A stretch of DNA of 64,000 bases, from NCBI GenBank assembly GCA_003254885.1, contig QANT01001080.1:62001-126000 (forward strand). Direction: 5' to 3'. The position numbers were made by a program, and so were the translations under genes. This document shows positions 46,630 to 59,241 of this stretch, piece after piece. Under the pieces are notes generated by a model. That model saw only the letters and a list, made by a program, of their open reading frames with translations, searched no databases and had not been told where the DNA came from. This DNA comes from Purshia tridentata (Eukaryota; Streptophyta; Magnoliopsida; Rosales; Rosaceae). How positions within the stretch are numbered: the stretch's first letter is position 1; every line of letters starts with the position of its first letter.

Positions 46630-49068
46630 GTTCTTACTTTCATTATGGATTCCATGATTATTTTTATAATACAAGTTAGTTCTTTTATTTTCTGCTTTAT
46701 ATTTTGAGTTTATTATTGCTTTGCTTAATTGGATGATGAAATCCTGATTTTGAGTTATGTAATGGTGACACTTGTGTTTTCATTTGATGCATGTGGTAAA
46801 TCTTGGATCTCTGTTATAATTGATTCTGTTTGTGTTACACCTCTGATTGATCATATTAGGTTATATGCATCTAGATTTTGTTATGGGGTTAGGGGATGAT
46901 ATCCAAATCACTAATTCTACTAGGTAACAAAGGGGTATCCAAAAAACGTATCTTTGAGGTAAGGGATCATAGATTCTCATATAAGACTCTAAGTGTTTGC
47001 CGTTCTTACATGTACTTAATGACTTTTTGCATGGTTAACAGCTTAAGTAGATAATATTTGTCACTTCTTTTGAACATGTTTAGTTAATTAGGTTAATTTG
47101 TGATAATCAAGTTATTAGTCTATACATTAGGGGAACGATAATTAGGTGAGTGTCCGATAACCAAGGCCTCCCGGTTGGTAAACTTTATTACATGTATGCA
47201 TCATGTTAGATTGCTTGATTGTATTTCTATATTTTGGTGGTGGATTCTAAATTCTTAGCAATGCAATAGTATTAGTGTTTTTATTTATATTTTTTTAACC
47301 TAATCTAAAACTCTTTTCTGTGTGTATGCGTTAGTGTTTTTAATATGTCAAGTTGAGTTGGTTTATTGATACTATATCCATTCCCTGTGGGATCGACCTC
47401 GTACTTTGCACCCTTTGCTACTCTGCGATTCTTGCACTTGCGAGTATACTTAGAGTTGGAATAAATGTTTAATAATTTTATTTAAAGAGAACAACAACAG
47501 AAGGCAAGCAAATTCAAGTACAAATTAAATTGATGATGAAATGAGATTTGAGATTTTGGGGTTCACACTAACCCTTCCATGTAACAAATAATGCAATGAG
47601 TGATTATGCCAAATTAGATATATTAGATTCCTTCCTAACCTCCGATCAAGGTGAATAAAGGCACATCCACTTTCATGTTATCAACTACACCAACCTAGGT
47701 GATAGCTAACTACCTAAGATTCATGTCATAGCAAACTTTAGGTGCATAAAGTTCTAAGAATGAGAAATCCAAGCAATTAAAACAATCCAACCAAGGTGCT
47801 TTTAAATTTCCATACTCTTATGCAATATACTTTAGAAACTAAAGGTTACCAATCTCTAATTTATACATGATAACATTGCTCATGTACACAAGTGGTAAAT
47901 TCATACATATAAGTTATGATCATTAAATTAGCATAAGAGCATATATATATCCGAAAAGACAATTATATCACAAAAACATGAGTTCATTACATGGTTAGGC
48001 TAGGGCTACATCCCTAGCCCCAAATCAAGAAACCACTCACTATCCATAAAAGTTACAAACAACATCACAAATTGAAACAAAAATGGAAACAAGAGGGAAA
48101 AGAGAAAACTATAGATGTTGAAGCCAAGCTCTCAAGGGTTGTCACACTTCCAAAGATGCCCAAAATAGCTTCTTATCTTAAATGCGTCCAAGCTCCTTTT
48201 GCAAGAATGGCAATGAATAAGGTGGAATGGGTTCTGTGATGGTGTTTGGTTTTTTGGAGAGGAAGTATTGATGGAGGGAAGAGAGAGAAAAGAAATGATG
48301 GAGAGAGGGGAAAGGCTAGGGTTTTGGAAGATGAAAGATGAGATGTGTGTTTTTAAGATGAGATGATGAAATGGATCATAGAATGAGGGTTTTTTTGTAT
48401 GGTGAGAGGTAAATTCAAATTTACGAGTATGAGAGTGGTTGTGATGAGGGAAAGAAAAGATGAAGACATAAGGTTAGGTGAGTTCAAAAATTTGAATATT
48501 TCATCTTTTCTCTCATGGTATGATTCTTTAGGGTTGTGGAGATAGATGGATGCCCAAATTACCTTAATTAGAGACTTGACAATATTGAATTCTGCTTTTC
48601 CTAGAAATGGGTAAGAAAGAGGAGGGTAGAAACACATGTGAAGCATCTTCCCAAAATAGAAAATATGTTTTCTGACCATTTGTACTTTTGTTGTCAGAAA
48701 TTCTGAGTTGTCTTTAGACTGCAATTTGAATACCATAACCAACCCAAAAAATTACAAACTATATTGTCATGGAAAGCCCTGGATATCCTCTTCCAAACGT
48801 ATATCATATGCACCAATACAAGGTCAGATGAAACAGTTATGATCTAAACAATGTAGGTGACTCAGTTTTCTTCAGGAATAGTTTAGGGCTAACTTTGAAA
48901 TTCAAAATGAACACCTAACAAGCCTTCAAATGTAAAGAAATATAACCTACAAAAACTTCAAGGTGTTAACTTCCATCTCCAATTGGATTCATGTCAAAAT
49001 CTAATTAAGAGAACAAATGGTACAATTTCACATTTTGTTACTTGGAAGCCAAAAATACAAAACTAACA

Positions 49069-50574
49069 GCCAACTCATTGGCTGTAATCTTCAGAGATTC
49101 ATCTTCCTTAGCGCCATCTAGTAAGGATTGGAAGGTGACTCCTTCCTCATACAGCTCAACCTCTACAAAGTTACCAAAAGCTAAAAAAGGCCGTATATTA
49201 GCCGGGATGATACTGATAGTGTTGTCATCATTCTAACATATGAGCAGTTGGTGCAAAGATGATGGGATACACCAACTTCTATGGATCCAATCTTTTCCAA
49301 GGAGAACATTGTATTGGGAAGACGAGTTTACCACAAGTTGTATCTCTTTTCTTCTTTACAACCACTACCTCTAATGAAATTGCTCCCATGACCTCCGCAT
49401 CATCTCCTACAAAAGAACTTATTCTTACCTTGGTTAGGCCCAAATCATGTTGTGTTTTCTTCAACTTCTTCAAGGTGGATAAAGGCAAAATGTTAGCAGC
49501 TACTCCATTATCCACAAACACTTTGTTCATTGGTATCCCCTCTATGTGTGCCCGGATATATAATGCCCTAATTAGCCTAGCCATTGCGTCTGTTAGCCTA
49601 CCAAGGCATGCTCTCAACTGATTGCTAAGGTCATCACCATGTTCTTTGAGCCATGCAAACTACCTACAATTATTCTCTTCTTGGTTTGCTACTTGTTCAT
49701 CTATCTCCGCCCAAGCTTCCTCTTCAGCTATTACATCTCTTTCCAATTGGGCCACTTGTTCTGGCCTTGCTTCGAATTCTAGAGGCAATGTGATAATCAT
49801 GCCACACTCTGTTGGTCTTGAAGTTCCAACATCAATGTGATCTTCCTGGAGGTGATATCTTCAGTATGGGCTTCTTTTCACTTTTATTTTCTTCTTCTAT
49901 TTCTTCTTTGTAATACTCTTTATCGAGATCATTTCCTAGGTAGTCTTCCTCACCGCCCTCTTTCATTCCATATTTTGGTAGGAGTTGTCCTCATTCTTTT
50001 TTTCCTTTTTAGTTGAGTCTTTGTTCTCTTCCGTTAAGAAATCAGAATTTGATGGAGGATCCTTGGAAGGGAGATGAGAATCAACCTTAATTAGGTCTAC
50101 TTCCTTTTCAGGAATTAAGACCATTTCTTGGTCGTTTTTGCCTTCAAACGGTTCGACCAAAGATTGGTCGGTCTCAATTTTAGAAGCTTCAACCATTGGT
50201 TGGTCTATGTCAACTTTGTTGATTATGACTTTCTTTTCATTGATCTCAAATGCACCGGTCAAGTGAGCCTCAAGCATGTTTATTACTTCCTCTTTTTCAT
50301 TTGGTACAACCATCACCTTGGTCCCTTCGATTTCTCTTTTGACCTTAGGTACATCAACCATACCAATCTCGATTGAATCATCACTCCTTAAAAGCTTGAC
50401 CTCTCATTTCCTCAATTTCTCTCTAAGGTCTCTCCTTCTCTTTTTCAACTTCTACCCTGAAAGCTTTGAGCACCACTTTACATTGGCACCTACTACATAA
50501 CACGATTCCTTTGATTGGGATTGATTTTTCTTTCGGTCGAGTTGTCACCTTTTGAACTGGCTGATAGTCTTTTT
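49069..50574 (-). pseudogene. Ty3/gypsy-B protease and acidic linker
   Basis: The frame 49617-49279 has VFVDNGVAANILPLSTLKKL, the retropepsin-like active-site region with D-N-G in place of the usual D-S/T-G. SLEVVVVKKKRDTTCGKLVF and a KITANE-like continuation then run to the junction at 49068. Upstream, 50361-49963 is a charged linker rich in Lys, Glu and Asp (EKEEVINMLEAHL) that links gag to protease. Reverse transcriptase and integrase are cut off by the gypsy-A insertion and were not found on the other side. Confidence 0.75.
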
Positions 50575-52409
50575 TCAGAGATTGCCTTTCTTGTGATGGT
50601 CTATTATTCTCTTCTTAACCTTCTTCTTACCATGTCGATCAGAATCAAAAGAGTGTAAGTTGACCATATTAACCTGAATCTTTGGAAAAGGATCATTTTC
50701 CACTCCCATTGGTGCCTTATCCTTGTCCAGGAACCTCAAGGTTCTCTTATCAATCAAGTCTTGCACAATGTAGCAAAATATGACACAATTAGCAGTAGAG
50801 TGAGTCCATGCATTGTGCCATTTACAATAAGTCTTATCTTTGAGGTCATTCGCCGGTGGAACCACCTAGCTGTTGGTTAGCTTGATATGCTTTTCGACCA
50901 GTAGCTGATCAAATATATGTTCAGCCTTTGAAAAATCAAATGTGAACGCCCTAGTTGAGGATCCTTTTTGTTTGTAGGAGAAACTCACTTGTTGCATTTT
51001 CTAGTCTTTTGAGGCCCTTACTAAGGCCTTGCAAACATGAGGCTTGGAAATCACGATTTCAACCGCATTGACCTTGGCTAATTCTTCATCTGATTCAATC
51101 TCCAATTGCTCAAGCTCTTCCTCCAACTCCACCATCTAAATGCTTGGCTTATTTTTGTTCCATGCAGCCTTTACCACCATCCTTTTCTGGCGTTCCTCCT
51201 TTAGAATAGCTTCATACCTATCTACCCTCATCAACAAGTCATAGAGGTCTCAAAACTCCACTCCTTCAAACTTCTTCCGAAGCTGCAAAGACAAGCCGTT
51301 CTTAGCCAACTTCACGAATTTGCTTTCTGGCAATGGCACCGTGCATCTACTTCTTGCAAGTCTAAATCGAGTGATGTACTCTTGAGCTAAGCAGGCCAAG
51401 TCAGCCATTGACACTTTAGGCTCATGGCGATAAAATTGTTCATAGAAAAGTCACTCCATGGTTTGCCAATTCGGAACTGAGTTGACCGGTAGACTCCAGT
51501 GAATGAGTTAGGAAACATCTTAAGTTTCAAATTGTCATTATTTGCAACTTCAACACATTTGGCCATGAATCGGCCTATATGTTTAATAAAAGATTGATAA
51601 TCTTGACCAGAGAACAAAGTAAAATCAGGAACTTTGTAACCTCTTGGGTACTCTGTTTGATCCATAATGTCAAGATATACATTGGTCAGGTTGTCCTCCT
51701 TGCCAAAGGCTTATACATGTCCTGGACAACCATTTTGATCATATTCTATCAATTCCGATTGGTGGTTGGCCGAGTCCAGCATGGTTATCCCCAACATGGT
51801 TGTTAACTCCATAGTTGTCCCCACCTTGGTTGTTAGCGACTTGAAGGTTTTGCACACGGTCATTATTTTGGGCGTTGCCATTGCCCCCCAGTCCTTGTTG
51901 AAGGCGAACTTGGTTCAGCATAGGTAATGGCCTATAGTTCTCAATAACTGGCGTTGGATTGGCTATGGGTGGATTTTGGCCATGTCCAGCTTGGACAATG
52001 TGTTGTCCAATTTGGACACCTATACCAGCGATGCTGGTGGCCATCACATTGTTGGTCCACTCAATTAGGTCCAACACGGTATTGACCTGAGTCACCACGG
52101 TCTGTAGATGAGTTTGATTTATTTGACTCTTCCCTTACCAAGTGGATGAGTTGTTGGACATCTTCAGCAGTCCGGATTCAGCTATAACAATGGCTCAATC
52201 TTTTCTGGAACATCCTCAATCTCAACATCATCATAACCTTCAGCATGCACATTCCGGTCCACTCCTTAATCATTCTTGGGTTGAATAGGCTGGTTTTGGC
52301 TTTGCTGACCAACATGGAGCTTTCTTCTGAAATCAAGGTTGGATTGACTCATAGTGCCAGAAGTCTTGCCACCGGTCTGGCTATTTGGGCTTGCATGATT
52401 CTTCGTCAT
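50575..52409 (-). pseudogene. Ty3/gypsy-B gag
   Basis: The likely start is at 52409 (MTKNHASPNSQ), downstream of the primer site. Pieces in order are a low-complexity Asn/Gly-rich segment (52098-51739), EYPRGYKVPDFTLFSGQD and LKLKMFPNSFTG (51665-51387), which mark the gag core, and YCKWHNAWTHSTANC with FPKIQVNMVNL (50865-50575). Stops near 52240 and 52160 and frame changes at about 51386 make it a pseudogene. The family is a plant gypsy group distinct from gypsy-A. Confidence 0.8.
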
Positions 52410-52495
52410 TGAGTCCTGACAAGGAAACGCCTAATTACAATTAGGAAACACACATGTATTAGCAACCATGCAAAGTTAACAAATATAATAAATAT

Positions 52496-52514
52496 GGTCC
52501 CATTGAGTGTGCCA
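52496..52514 (-). promoter_or_regulatory. Candidate gypsy-B primer binding site
   Basis: The minus strand reads TGGCACACTCAATGGGACC. It begins TGG as primer sites must, and lies six bases from the putative LTR end at 52521. The tRNA was not identified. Confidence 0.5.
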
Positions 52515-52520
52515 AATATA

Positions 52521-53625
52521 TGTTTGCTTGTTTTTCGCTAAGGTTGGCCAAAAGAAACACTTTGGTCCGTTTTTATGTAATTGTAGGGCGTGCCATTGTC
52601 AAGCCAAGTTTTGGCCCGATCAAAATGAAATTGTGATTGAATTGGGTTATTGGGCCGAATTGATTCTTATTGAACAATTGATCAGCTAAGCTAGGAACCA
52701 TTCTTGCCCTAGGTTCTTTTCAAGTCTCGGGGACAAGGCCTTTGTAACAAACAATTAGTAGAAAGATGGATCAAATTGAAAACTTAAATAAAGCTTTTAA
52801 GTAAATTGCAAGGAATGTAAAGTGCATTAAATTAAAGAAAATTGAAGAACAAGAACTTGAAGTAAAGGCACTTGGAAATAAAGTGCAAAAAAGGTAAAAG
52901 CAATTGTATTGAAATTGAATCGAAAAGCAAGAACAATAAGTAGAGTACTTGAAAGTAAATTGACAAGAAAAGTAAATCGATACTAAGCGCTTACTAGAGC
53001 AAAAACTAAAGAAAACTTAAAAGCATCTTGAACGGTAGCAACTAAAAAGAAATTGAAAGCAAAAGAACTTTGAGAGAAATTCTTGATAATTTGTGTTGTT
53101 TGTCTTTGTGTCGAGAGGTCCTCTTCTTTTCTTGAATGCATGTATTTATAGGGGCTAGCTAGGCAATGGACCATAACTTGGTCCAAAATTCCCTTTAGAC
53201 TCCTAATCCGGATGGGATTTGAACTCTCTTGAATCTGAAATTCAACCCGATTCTTCCTTGACAACCACGTGATCTTAATCATTGATGACCGATCAGAATC
53301 TTTTCCAAACTTGGACTCTTTATTTGAACATCTTAGCTTCTTGCTTCAACCGGGATGCTTAGCCTCCAAGACTTTCCGAATTCTTCCCTTGGGTGGATTA
53401 GAGTTGACCTTGCATTTAATTGGTGAAGGAAAGCTACAATACTTCCATCAATGAGCCTTGGACTTATCTCGGCTAGAGGGGCTCTTGATAAAGTCGTCTC
53501 GACCTTAAAATAGGCCAAAATCACTCTTTTACTCTGTAAAATTAATAAATTGGCCCAAATAATAAGTAAAATAGTTTGGCCTTTACTTATTCAAGTCGGG
53601 CTATTTTCATGGTGTACCACTATCA
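52521..53625 (-). repeat. Gypsy-B 5' LTR
   Basis: It is inferred from its position before gag, TG/CA ends on the minus strand (TGATAGTGGTACACC ... AAGCAAACA) and a CTATAAATAC box on the minus strand at about 53147-53156. The partner LTR is missing, so the ends are not proven. Confidence 0.55.
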
Positions 53626-53628
53626 ACC

Positions 53629-53705
53629 AGCCTCATATAAGCATTTTCTACCTAGCCTCATATAGGAATTTCTACCCGGCCTCACATAGGAATTTCACCC
53701 GGTCT
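53629..53705. repeat. Short tandem repeat, about 25 bp
   Basis: Three imperfect units of the form CCTCATATAGGAATTTCTAC end near 53705. Confidence 0.75.
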
Positions 53706-56700
53706 CATGGTTTGGTGAAATAAAGTTAGCCGGGTTGAGTACATGGTTTTTGAGTGTGGAAAATGTTGGGCAGATTGAAGAATTGGGAAAATGCAATTCG
53801 GGCAAAATAACTAATATTTTGGGATCAAGATAGCCCAGATAGAATTAGACAAGAAAAGTCAGATGAACTACATAGAATGAGCCTGGATGAAACAATAGTA
53901 AAGGGACCAGATAGAATTTGGAGAAAGAGGCCGAACGACTTTTATTGACTTTAGGTAGCCAAGTTTCATATTTCCTTCCAAAGAGGGTATGTTGGCTTCC
54001 ATTTCTCATACTCTCCCTTCTCCAGTCACTTTTCCATCATAAGTGCCAATTTATGGCCCAAACAACACTGTCAACTCCATCTATTATCTGAAGTTCTAGA
54101 GCTTCATTTTGAGTGATTTCATATAGTTGTAAAGAGAAGATTCATAGCTTCAAAATGAGTACAAGATTGCTGATTTTCGTAAAGATTTGATAAGTCAAAA
54201 GTAAGGTCAAAGTTGAGATAAAAACTGGACAAATTGATGAAGTTGAGTTCGGGGGATAAAGTGAGAGGATTTACCCTTGTAATACAAAGTTCAGGGGCTA
54301 AAGTGAGAGAATTTATCTTTTAGAGGGCAAAGTGAAAAAAATAGTGTGTTTTAAGTGTAAATTTAATATAATTAGCTTTTTTATAATTATGAGACACTAA
54401 TGATGTCACTAGTATGTAAGAAAAGTGGCAAGGAATGTAAATACACCTATTTTTTAAGTCTAGTTATTACTGTTAATTTTTTCTTTTATTACATTTTAAT
54501 CAATGCCCAATATTTAAATAATGCATTGACCATTATAGAATTAAAAATTATTTATTAATTTTTATAAAATTGACCCTATTACATATAATCATAAAGGGGT
54601 CATATATTGAGATTTTAGAATAATTGCTCAAAGTTGCCATCATTTGAAAGTCAGGCCATTTGGCTCCAATTATCCATATTAGCCTTTTGGCAAGCTTTAA
54701 CACACATGCCAATTGTGATTTCTAATTATAATTTTTTTAATTATTTTTTTTACCTAATTATTTTAAAACTTTTGGAAATTTTGATAGTTTATAACTCCCC
54801 CTCTCCCCACTTACATTTGTACCCCTATTTTAATTACGTTAGTTTTATTTAACTCTTTAGTTTAGTAAAAGGTATTTTGGGAAAATCATAATTTGGTTAA
54901 ACCTGTAATACCAAATTCTTCTCTTAATTTTATAATATTAAAGATTAAAGATATAGGAGAAGCCGTTCTCCTTTATATTGATCATTTTAGTGACATTACA
55001 ATGAAAGCCAAAATTTAGGACTAACTCATTTAAGTTTCAGAAAAATTAACCAAGCCAATAAATTGATAAAATATGAAGTTCTCAAAATTTCTTAATAGTA
55101 TTTGTAATAGATTACTCATCTTATGAAAATTAATGCGTTATCTAGTATGAGATCAATCACTTTCTCAATAATGTCTATTATAACGCCATATAAACTCTAA
55201 TATGTATGTCAATATATTTAGGGAGGAAGAATAACAATCTTCTTGACAAAATAGCACAGGCAAAACTGATTAGGCATTTGTGGTTTGTTGATGCGTTTAC
55301 CTCTAATTATGACTAAAATGAACATTTTATGTGATTGTTTTCTTAGTTTCTTCATTTGAGTTTAGGAAAGCTATGGCTATTTTGCACTTTTCCTTCAAGA
55401 TTAGTACGTAGGTGAGGAGTTAACATGATAAAATATACATTATTTTAGTCCCCATAGTTTCATAAAATTTTCACTTTGGTCTCCTTTTTTCAATTTTGAT
55501 AATTTTAATCCTGTAATTTCTTAACGTTTGCAATTCAGTCCAAACTGTTAACTGCATTTATTGATGTTGTAGAAGAGTGCTTACTTCTATTTAGGGGTGG
55601 TAATTATGCACTGACAATTACTTCGACCAATTTGACCAACATGCACTCATCCTTCTCAGTCTGCATCTCTCTCTCTCTTTCGTCCTCATCTGCAACTCTC
55701 AGCATCCCTCTTATCCCTCTCAGCAGCTCTTCATCCCTATTTGCATCTCTCTGTCATGGCTTTCTGCATCTTTCAGACCACCACCCAGACTACCACCACC
55801 ATCAACATAGCCTTGTCAGATCGGTTACTGCAACAATACCACCCGTACTTCTTTTGTTTAAATATCAATTTGGTGAAAACTTCATGGGTTGATGTTTATG
55901 TATTGCCCCATTAATAATCGAATTGAACACATTTCAATTAAGTTATGATATGATCAGTATTTTATATTTAATTTAATTCAATAAAAAAATTAAACTATTG
56001 AATTGAAGGGATAAAGCAATTTAGTTGGGTTTTTTTTTTTTTTGGTAATGCAATTAAATGACTCATTTTAATTGGGCCTAAGATTTTTTACCCCATGTCA
56101 GAATTTTTAAGCTGTTTTGGCATTTTTAATATTTTTGGATGAAAACACCCCTATGTGGAATTTTTGGTCGCCACATTTCCACCAGCTGGTCATCCTCTAA
56201 ACTTTTACTAGCACAACCATGCAGACAAACTTAGGCTCCCCACTTGCCGACATCACCTCCCTCACAGCTAGCGACCTATCATCTCTTCCATCTATGTCTC
56301 TTTCCTTATCTCCCAACCCAAATCTTAAAAAAAAAAAAGCAAACTTAGATTTGGAAAACAAAAACAAAAGCAACAAGGTCTAGGTGTTTGGATGGTGGAC
56401 AAGATCGATCTCTCAAAAGCAACTAATTATTCATCCATTGCCTCCACCGATCTCTCAAAACCAGATCTAGATTCAATGGAGAGAAAGAAGACAATGCGAA
56501 AATTGCAAATTTCGAACTTTTGATGGGCAATGAGTTTGCATATTTGGAATTTTCAGTGGACATGGTGATGTAGCACTTTTTGGTGGACATAGTATTTACA
56601 GATGTGTCCATTGAAAATTCTACATATGTAAACCCATTGTCCACGAAAAAGTGCTACAAACACATTTGCAAACCTATGTCCATCAAAATTTTCATATCAA

Positions 56701-57774
56701 TCTGTAACTTTTGTATTTTTATTTTATTTTCCATTGAATCCAAATATGGTTTTATCAGTTTCATTAATTCAGCAAAGGGAAAAAACCAAGTCAACAATTA
56801 CAAATGTTTGCCATGTATATGGAGACGAAGTAAAATTAATATAATATATAGAAAGTAATTTAAGAATAAAAATCGAAAAAACACATCAGCCCATCAACAA
56901 CCCCCACAGGCGATTTATTTGGGTACGTATATGAATTAATCAACCCATTTTTTATTTTTATTAATTTTCTTCCTTTAGTCTAATTATTATTTTTTTAATA
57001 AAGATTTTAATTAAAGAAAATAAATTACATAGCCACAACATTATGTCTATTTTTGTTATTATACATAACCATATCACTTTTATATCAAAATTTACCAAAC
57101 ACTCTAATGCTGCTATTAACACTCATAGCACTTTTAAAAATACAGTTTACAAACACTTAACTAATGACCTCACAATAATAGAAGAAGTTGTTTTTTTCTT
57201 ACCATACAACAACCTTAAACTTGCCCTAAATTCCTCTTGGCTGAGACTTAGATTTCTGTATCTTTTCATCAGAGAGTGTGTATAGCAATTTGGCCCACAA
57301 TTTAGCTCCATTTCGTTTTGAGAGATTTAGTACTTTTTGTTGGTTAGAGGAAGGTCTTCTTGGTTGATGGATTGTATTGCTCAAGATTTTCTTGTAACTG
57401 ATGATTAATTTTCTTTATTAATGAATTGATTCTAGTTTTCACCAGTACAAGGTTATATACTTTCTAATAAATAGAAAAAGGAAAAATAGTGAATGAAAAT
57501 ACCATACAAATTAATGCATAATTATACCCAAAGAAAAATATTAACAAATAATAATTTCATAACTCGTCAACAAAATTCAACATGGTGAATTTATTTCTAG
57601 AGGTATATCTAACTCTTTTCTAATGTTCTAATCGATCACAATTAAACAAAAAATTAATTACAAGACTGTGGATCGAGTTAATTGGCACACCTTAAAACTA
57701 AATCTATTATAGCAAATTAATTAGATTATGTTCTTTGTGATTGAGCCCTGCAGATTCATCGTATATTGCTCACA
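53706..57774. other. AT-rich intergenic sequence left of the lipase gene
   Basis: No gene could be supported. A frame at 55632-55892 is Ser/Leu-rich low complexity. Interleaved inverted repeats lie at 56548-56657. The last few hundred bases should include the 3' untranslated region of the lipase gene. Confidence 0.6.
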
Positions 57775-59139
57775 TTAATCACTACTACTTCTCCATCGGA
57801 TCGGCAGCTGCAACATGTTGAAATTTTGAGCACACATATAATAATTCAAGAGCAATGCCTTTACCCGATTGACAAAATCTACACCCTCCCTTTGAACTTG
57901 CACTACTGTCTTTGGACACTTGAGCAAGCGAATGTAACTCCCCAGCTCATGAGCACATGAAGGGTTTTGCATGTTGAAGAAATCAAGAACCAATTCAACA
58001 CCCACGTGCGCATAACACGAGCAATTCCAAGGGAACTGTTCATATGATCCCCCACCTCCCAAAACCCTAAAATTTTCATGATTGAATAAAATCCCAGGCA
58101 TCTTGGTTATGGGATCATTCACATTCACTACTCTCAACACCTTAACTCCCAACTCCTCGCACCGTCGCTTGAAGGCCGAGTTCCCCACTCTCGGTCCTCC
58201 GAACGAGAACACTGTAACTGGTGTTCTCCGGCTCGGATTTTCGATATTCAATCCGAGCTCGGCGATGTCGTAAGCAAGAAGAAGAGCCAAAGAGCTTCCC
58301 ATGCTATGTCCTGCTAACGTTATGCTGAGTTCTTCACCTTTGTACTTGTTTAGCAGCCGAGACACCTCGGACAAAAGCTGTTCGCGGCAGCTTCCAAGGC
58401 TGAACTTGCTGTCGCTTTCGTCCGAGGTGTACATGCTCAGAAACCCGGACTCGACTCTCACATCCGACCTCGGATTATGAGGGTCGAACCGAGCTGGAGT
58501 CAGCGAGCTCATTAGGTTCGCGACCCACTCGGGGTTAGTGATAGTCCCTCTGAACGTAATGATTATGTCTCTTCTTCCCAGCCTGCGAACCATGTCGTTT
58601 GAGGCCACAGCAACGTATCCTATCCAACGACCGCAGGACTCGCCGTTTTGGATTGGGATGTTGATGTCGGGAGTGGCGTAGATGTACTTTGTAACATCAT
58701 AACCACAACTCTCCATGCCAACCTCTCTGAACATGTTTTTCTTGGCGTATTTGCAGTTGAGGTGGCGTTTGGAGTTGGGGTCCAGATCGAAGGCCTTGTA
58801 ACAAGCCGTCACAAAGTCGCCACACCGGATTATCTCTTGCCGGAGAATGGGGTGCAGTGGGTCCACCAGATTTTCCCAGTTGTTTGAACCTTGAATCTCT
58901 CTCCAGCAATCAGCCAAATTAGCAGCACCACTATAATTAGTTTTGGTACTATTAGCTCTCGTGGTTGCCACTGAAGTGACAACTGCATGAGCCACAACTG
59001 CTTGTTTAGCAGTCGTGGCTGTTTCAATTCTTTTGGGCAGACGAGCCTGTCCAAAAGAACGCAACTGCAATCGTCCAAAGTTTCTGGGAAATGCGACATG
59101 GTTCATGTTGGTTTTGGGCATCTTAATCGTGGAAGCCAT
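57775..59139 (-). CDS. Chloroplast DAD1-like phospholipase A1 (class I, alpha/beta hydrolase)
   Basis: An uninterrupted 454-residue frame encodes a lipase of the plant PLA1-I group. Its members release fatty acids from the sn-1 position of plastid lipids, and DAD1 itself supplies linolenic acid for jasmonate synthesis. Residues 1 to about 75 are rich in Ser, Thr, Ala and basic residues with few acidic ones, a typical chloroplast transit peptide. The family start CW(R)[15 protein letters not shown] follows at 79-95. The oxyanion region TFRGT is at 195-199. The nucleophile elbow GHSMG gives Ser279, the acid is Asp342 in [11 protein letters not shown], and the likely catalytic His is His397 in CAHELGSYI (His378 is the alternative). 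The length fits the family, and the single exon is common in it. By recalled sequence it seems nearest Arabidopsis PLA1-Ialpha2 (At2g31690), but this was not checked. It is the only intact host gene here. Confidence 0.95.
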   Translation of the reverse strand: MASTIKMPKTNMNHVAFPRNFGRLQLRSFGQARLPKRIETATTAKQAVVAHAVVTSVATTRANSTKTNYSGAANLADCWREIQGSNNWENLVDPLHPILRQEIIRCGDFVTACYKAFDLDPNSKRHLNCKYAKKNMFREVGMESCGYDVTKYIYATPDINIPIQNGESCGRWIGYVAVASNDMVRRLGRRDIIITFRGTITNPEWVANLMSSLTPARFDPHNPRSDVRVESGFLSMYTSDESDSKFSLGSCREQLLSEVSRLLNKYKGEELSITLAGHSMGSSLALLLAYDIAELGLNIENPSRRTPVTVFSFGGPRVGNSAFKRRCEELGVKVLRVVNVNDPITKMPGILFNHENFRVLGGGGSYEQFPWNCSCYAHVGVELVLDFFNMQNPSCAHELGSYIRLLKCPKTVVQVQREGVDFVNRVKALLLNYYMCAQNFNMLQLPIRWRSSSD

Positions 59140-59220
59140 TGCTAGCTAGCTAGCTGTTGAATCAGAATGTAAGAGCTAGAGAGCAAGAGAGCTAGAGAGA
59201 GTGGCCTATAATGTTAGAGA
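59140..59220 (-). promoter_or_regulatory. Lipase 5' leader, CT-rich
   Basis: On the minus strand the leader is rich in CTCT and contains a short GCTAGC tandem repeat (59143-59155) just before the start codon. Pyrimidine-rich leaders are common in plant genes. Confidence 0.5.
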
Positions 59221-59233
59221 GGAGAGGCAAAGG

Positions 59234-59241
59234 TATTTATA
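59234..59241 (-). promoter_or_regulatory. TATA box of the lipase gene
   Basis: TATAAATA on the minus strand lies 95 bases before the start codon, a normal plant spacing that would put the transcript start near 59205. Confidence 0.75.

Larger units (their letters stand above)
42681..47489. mobile_element. Insertion X in the gypsy-A LTR, type unresolved
   Basis: About 4.8 kb separates two halves of the gypsy-A LTR. After removing the hAT-like element and the solo copia LTR, about 2 kb of AT-rich, gene-free sequence remains. Its right end includes CCCTGTGGGATCGACCTCG (47390s), a phrase I associate with the 3' part of plant gypsy LTRs, so X may itself be a solo LTR. Its exact ends and target duplication could not be fixed. 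Confidence 0.45.
42433..49068 (-). repeat. Gypsy-A 5' LTR, split by an insertion
   Basis: On the minus strand the LTR starts TGTTAGTTTTG at 49068 and ends GAAATTAACA at 42433. The LTR itself occupies 42433 to about 42680 and about 47490 to 49068, roughly 1.8 kb. Comparison with the copy at 2215-3494 shows that the middle piece is foreign. At 49069 gypsy-B coding sequence begins abruptly, so this element inserted into gypsy-B. The partner left LTR was not found. Confidence 0.75.

Noticed and set aside
55632-55892. 86-residue Ser/Leu/His-rich frame
   Set aside because: It is low complexity, with no promoter or domain and no neighbouring exon.
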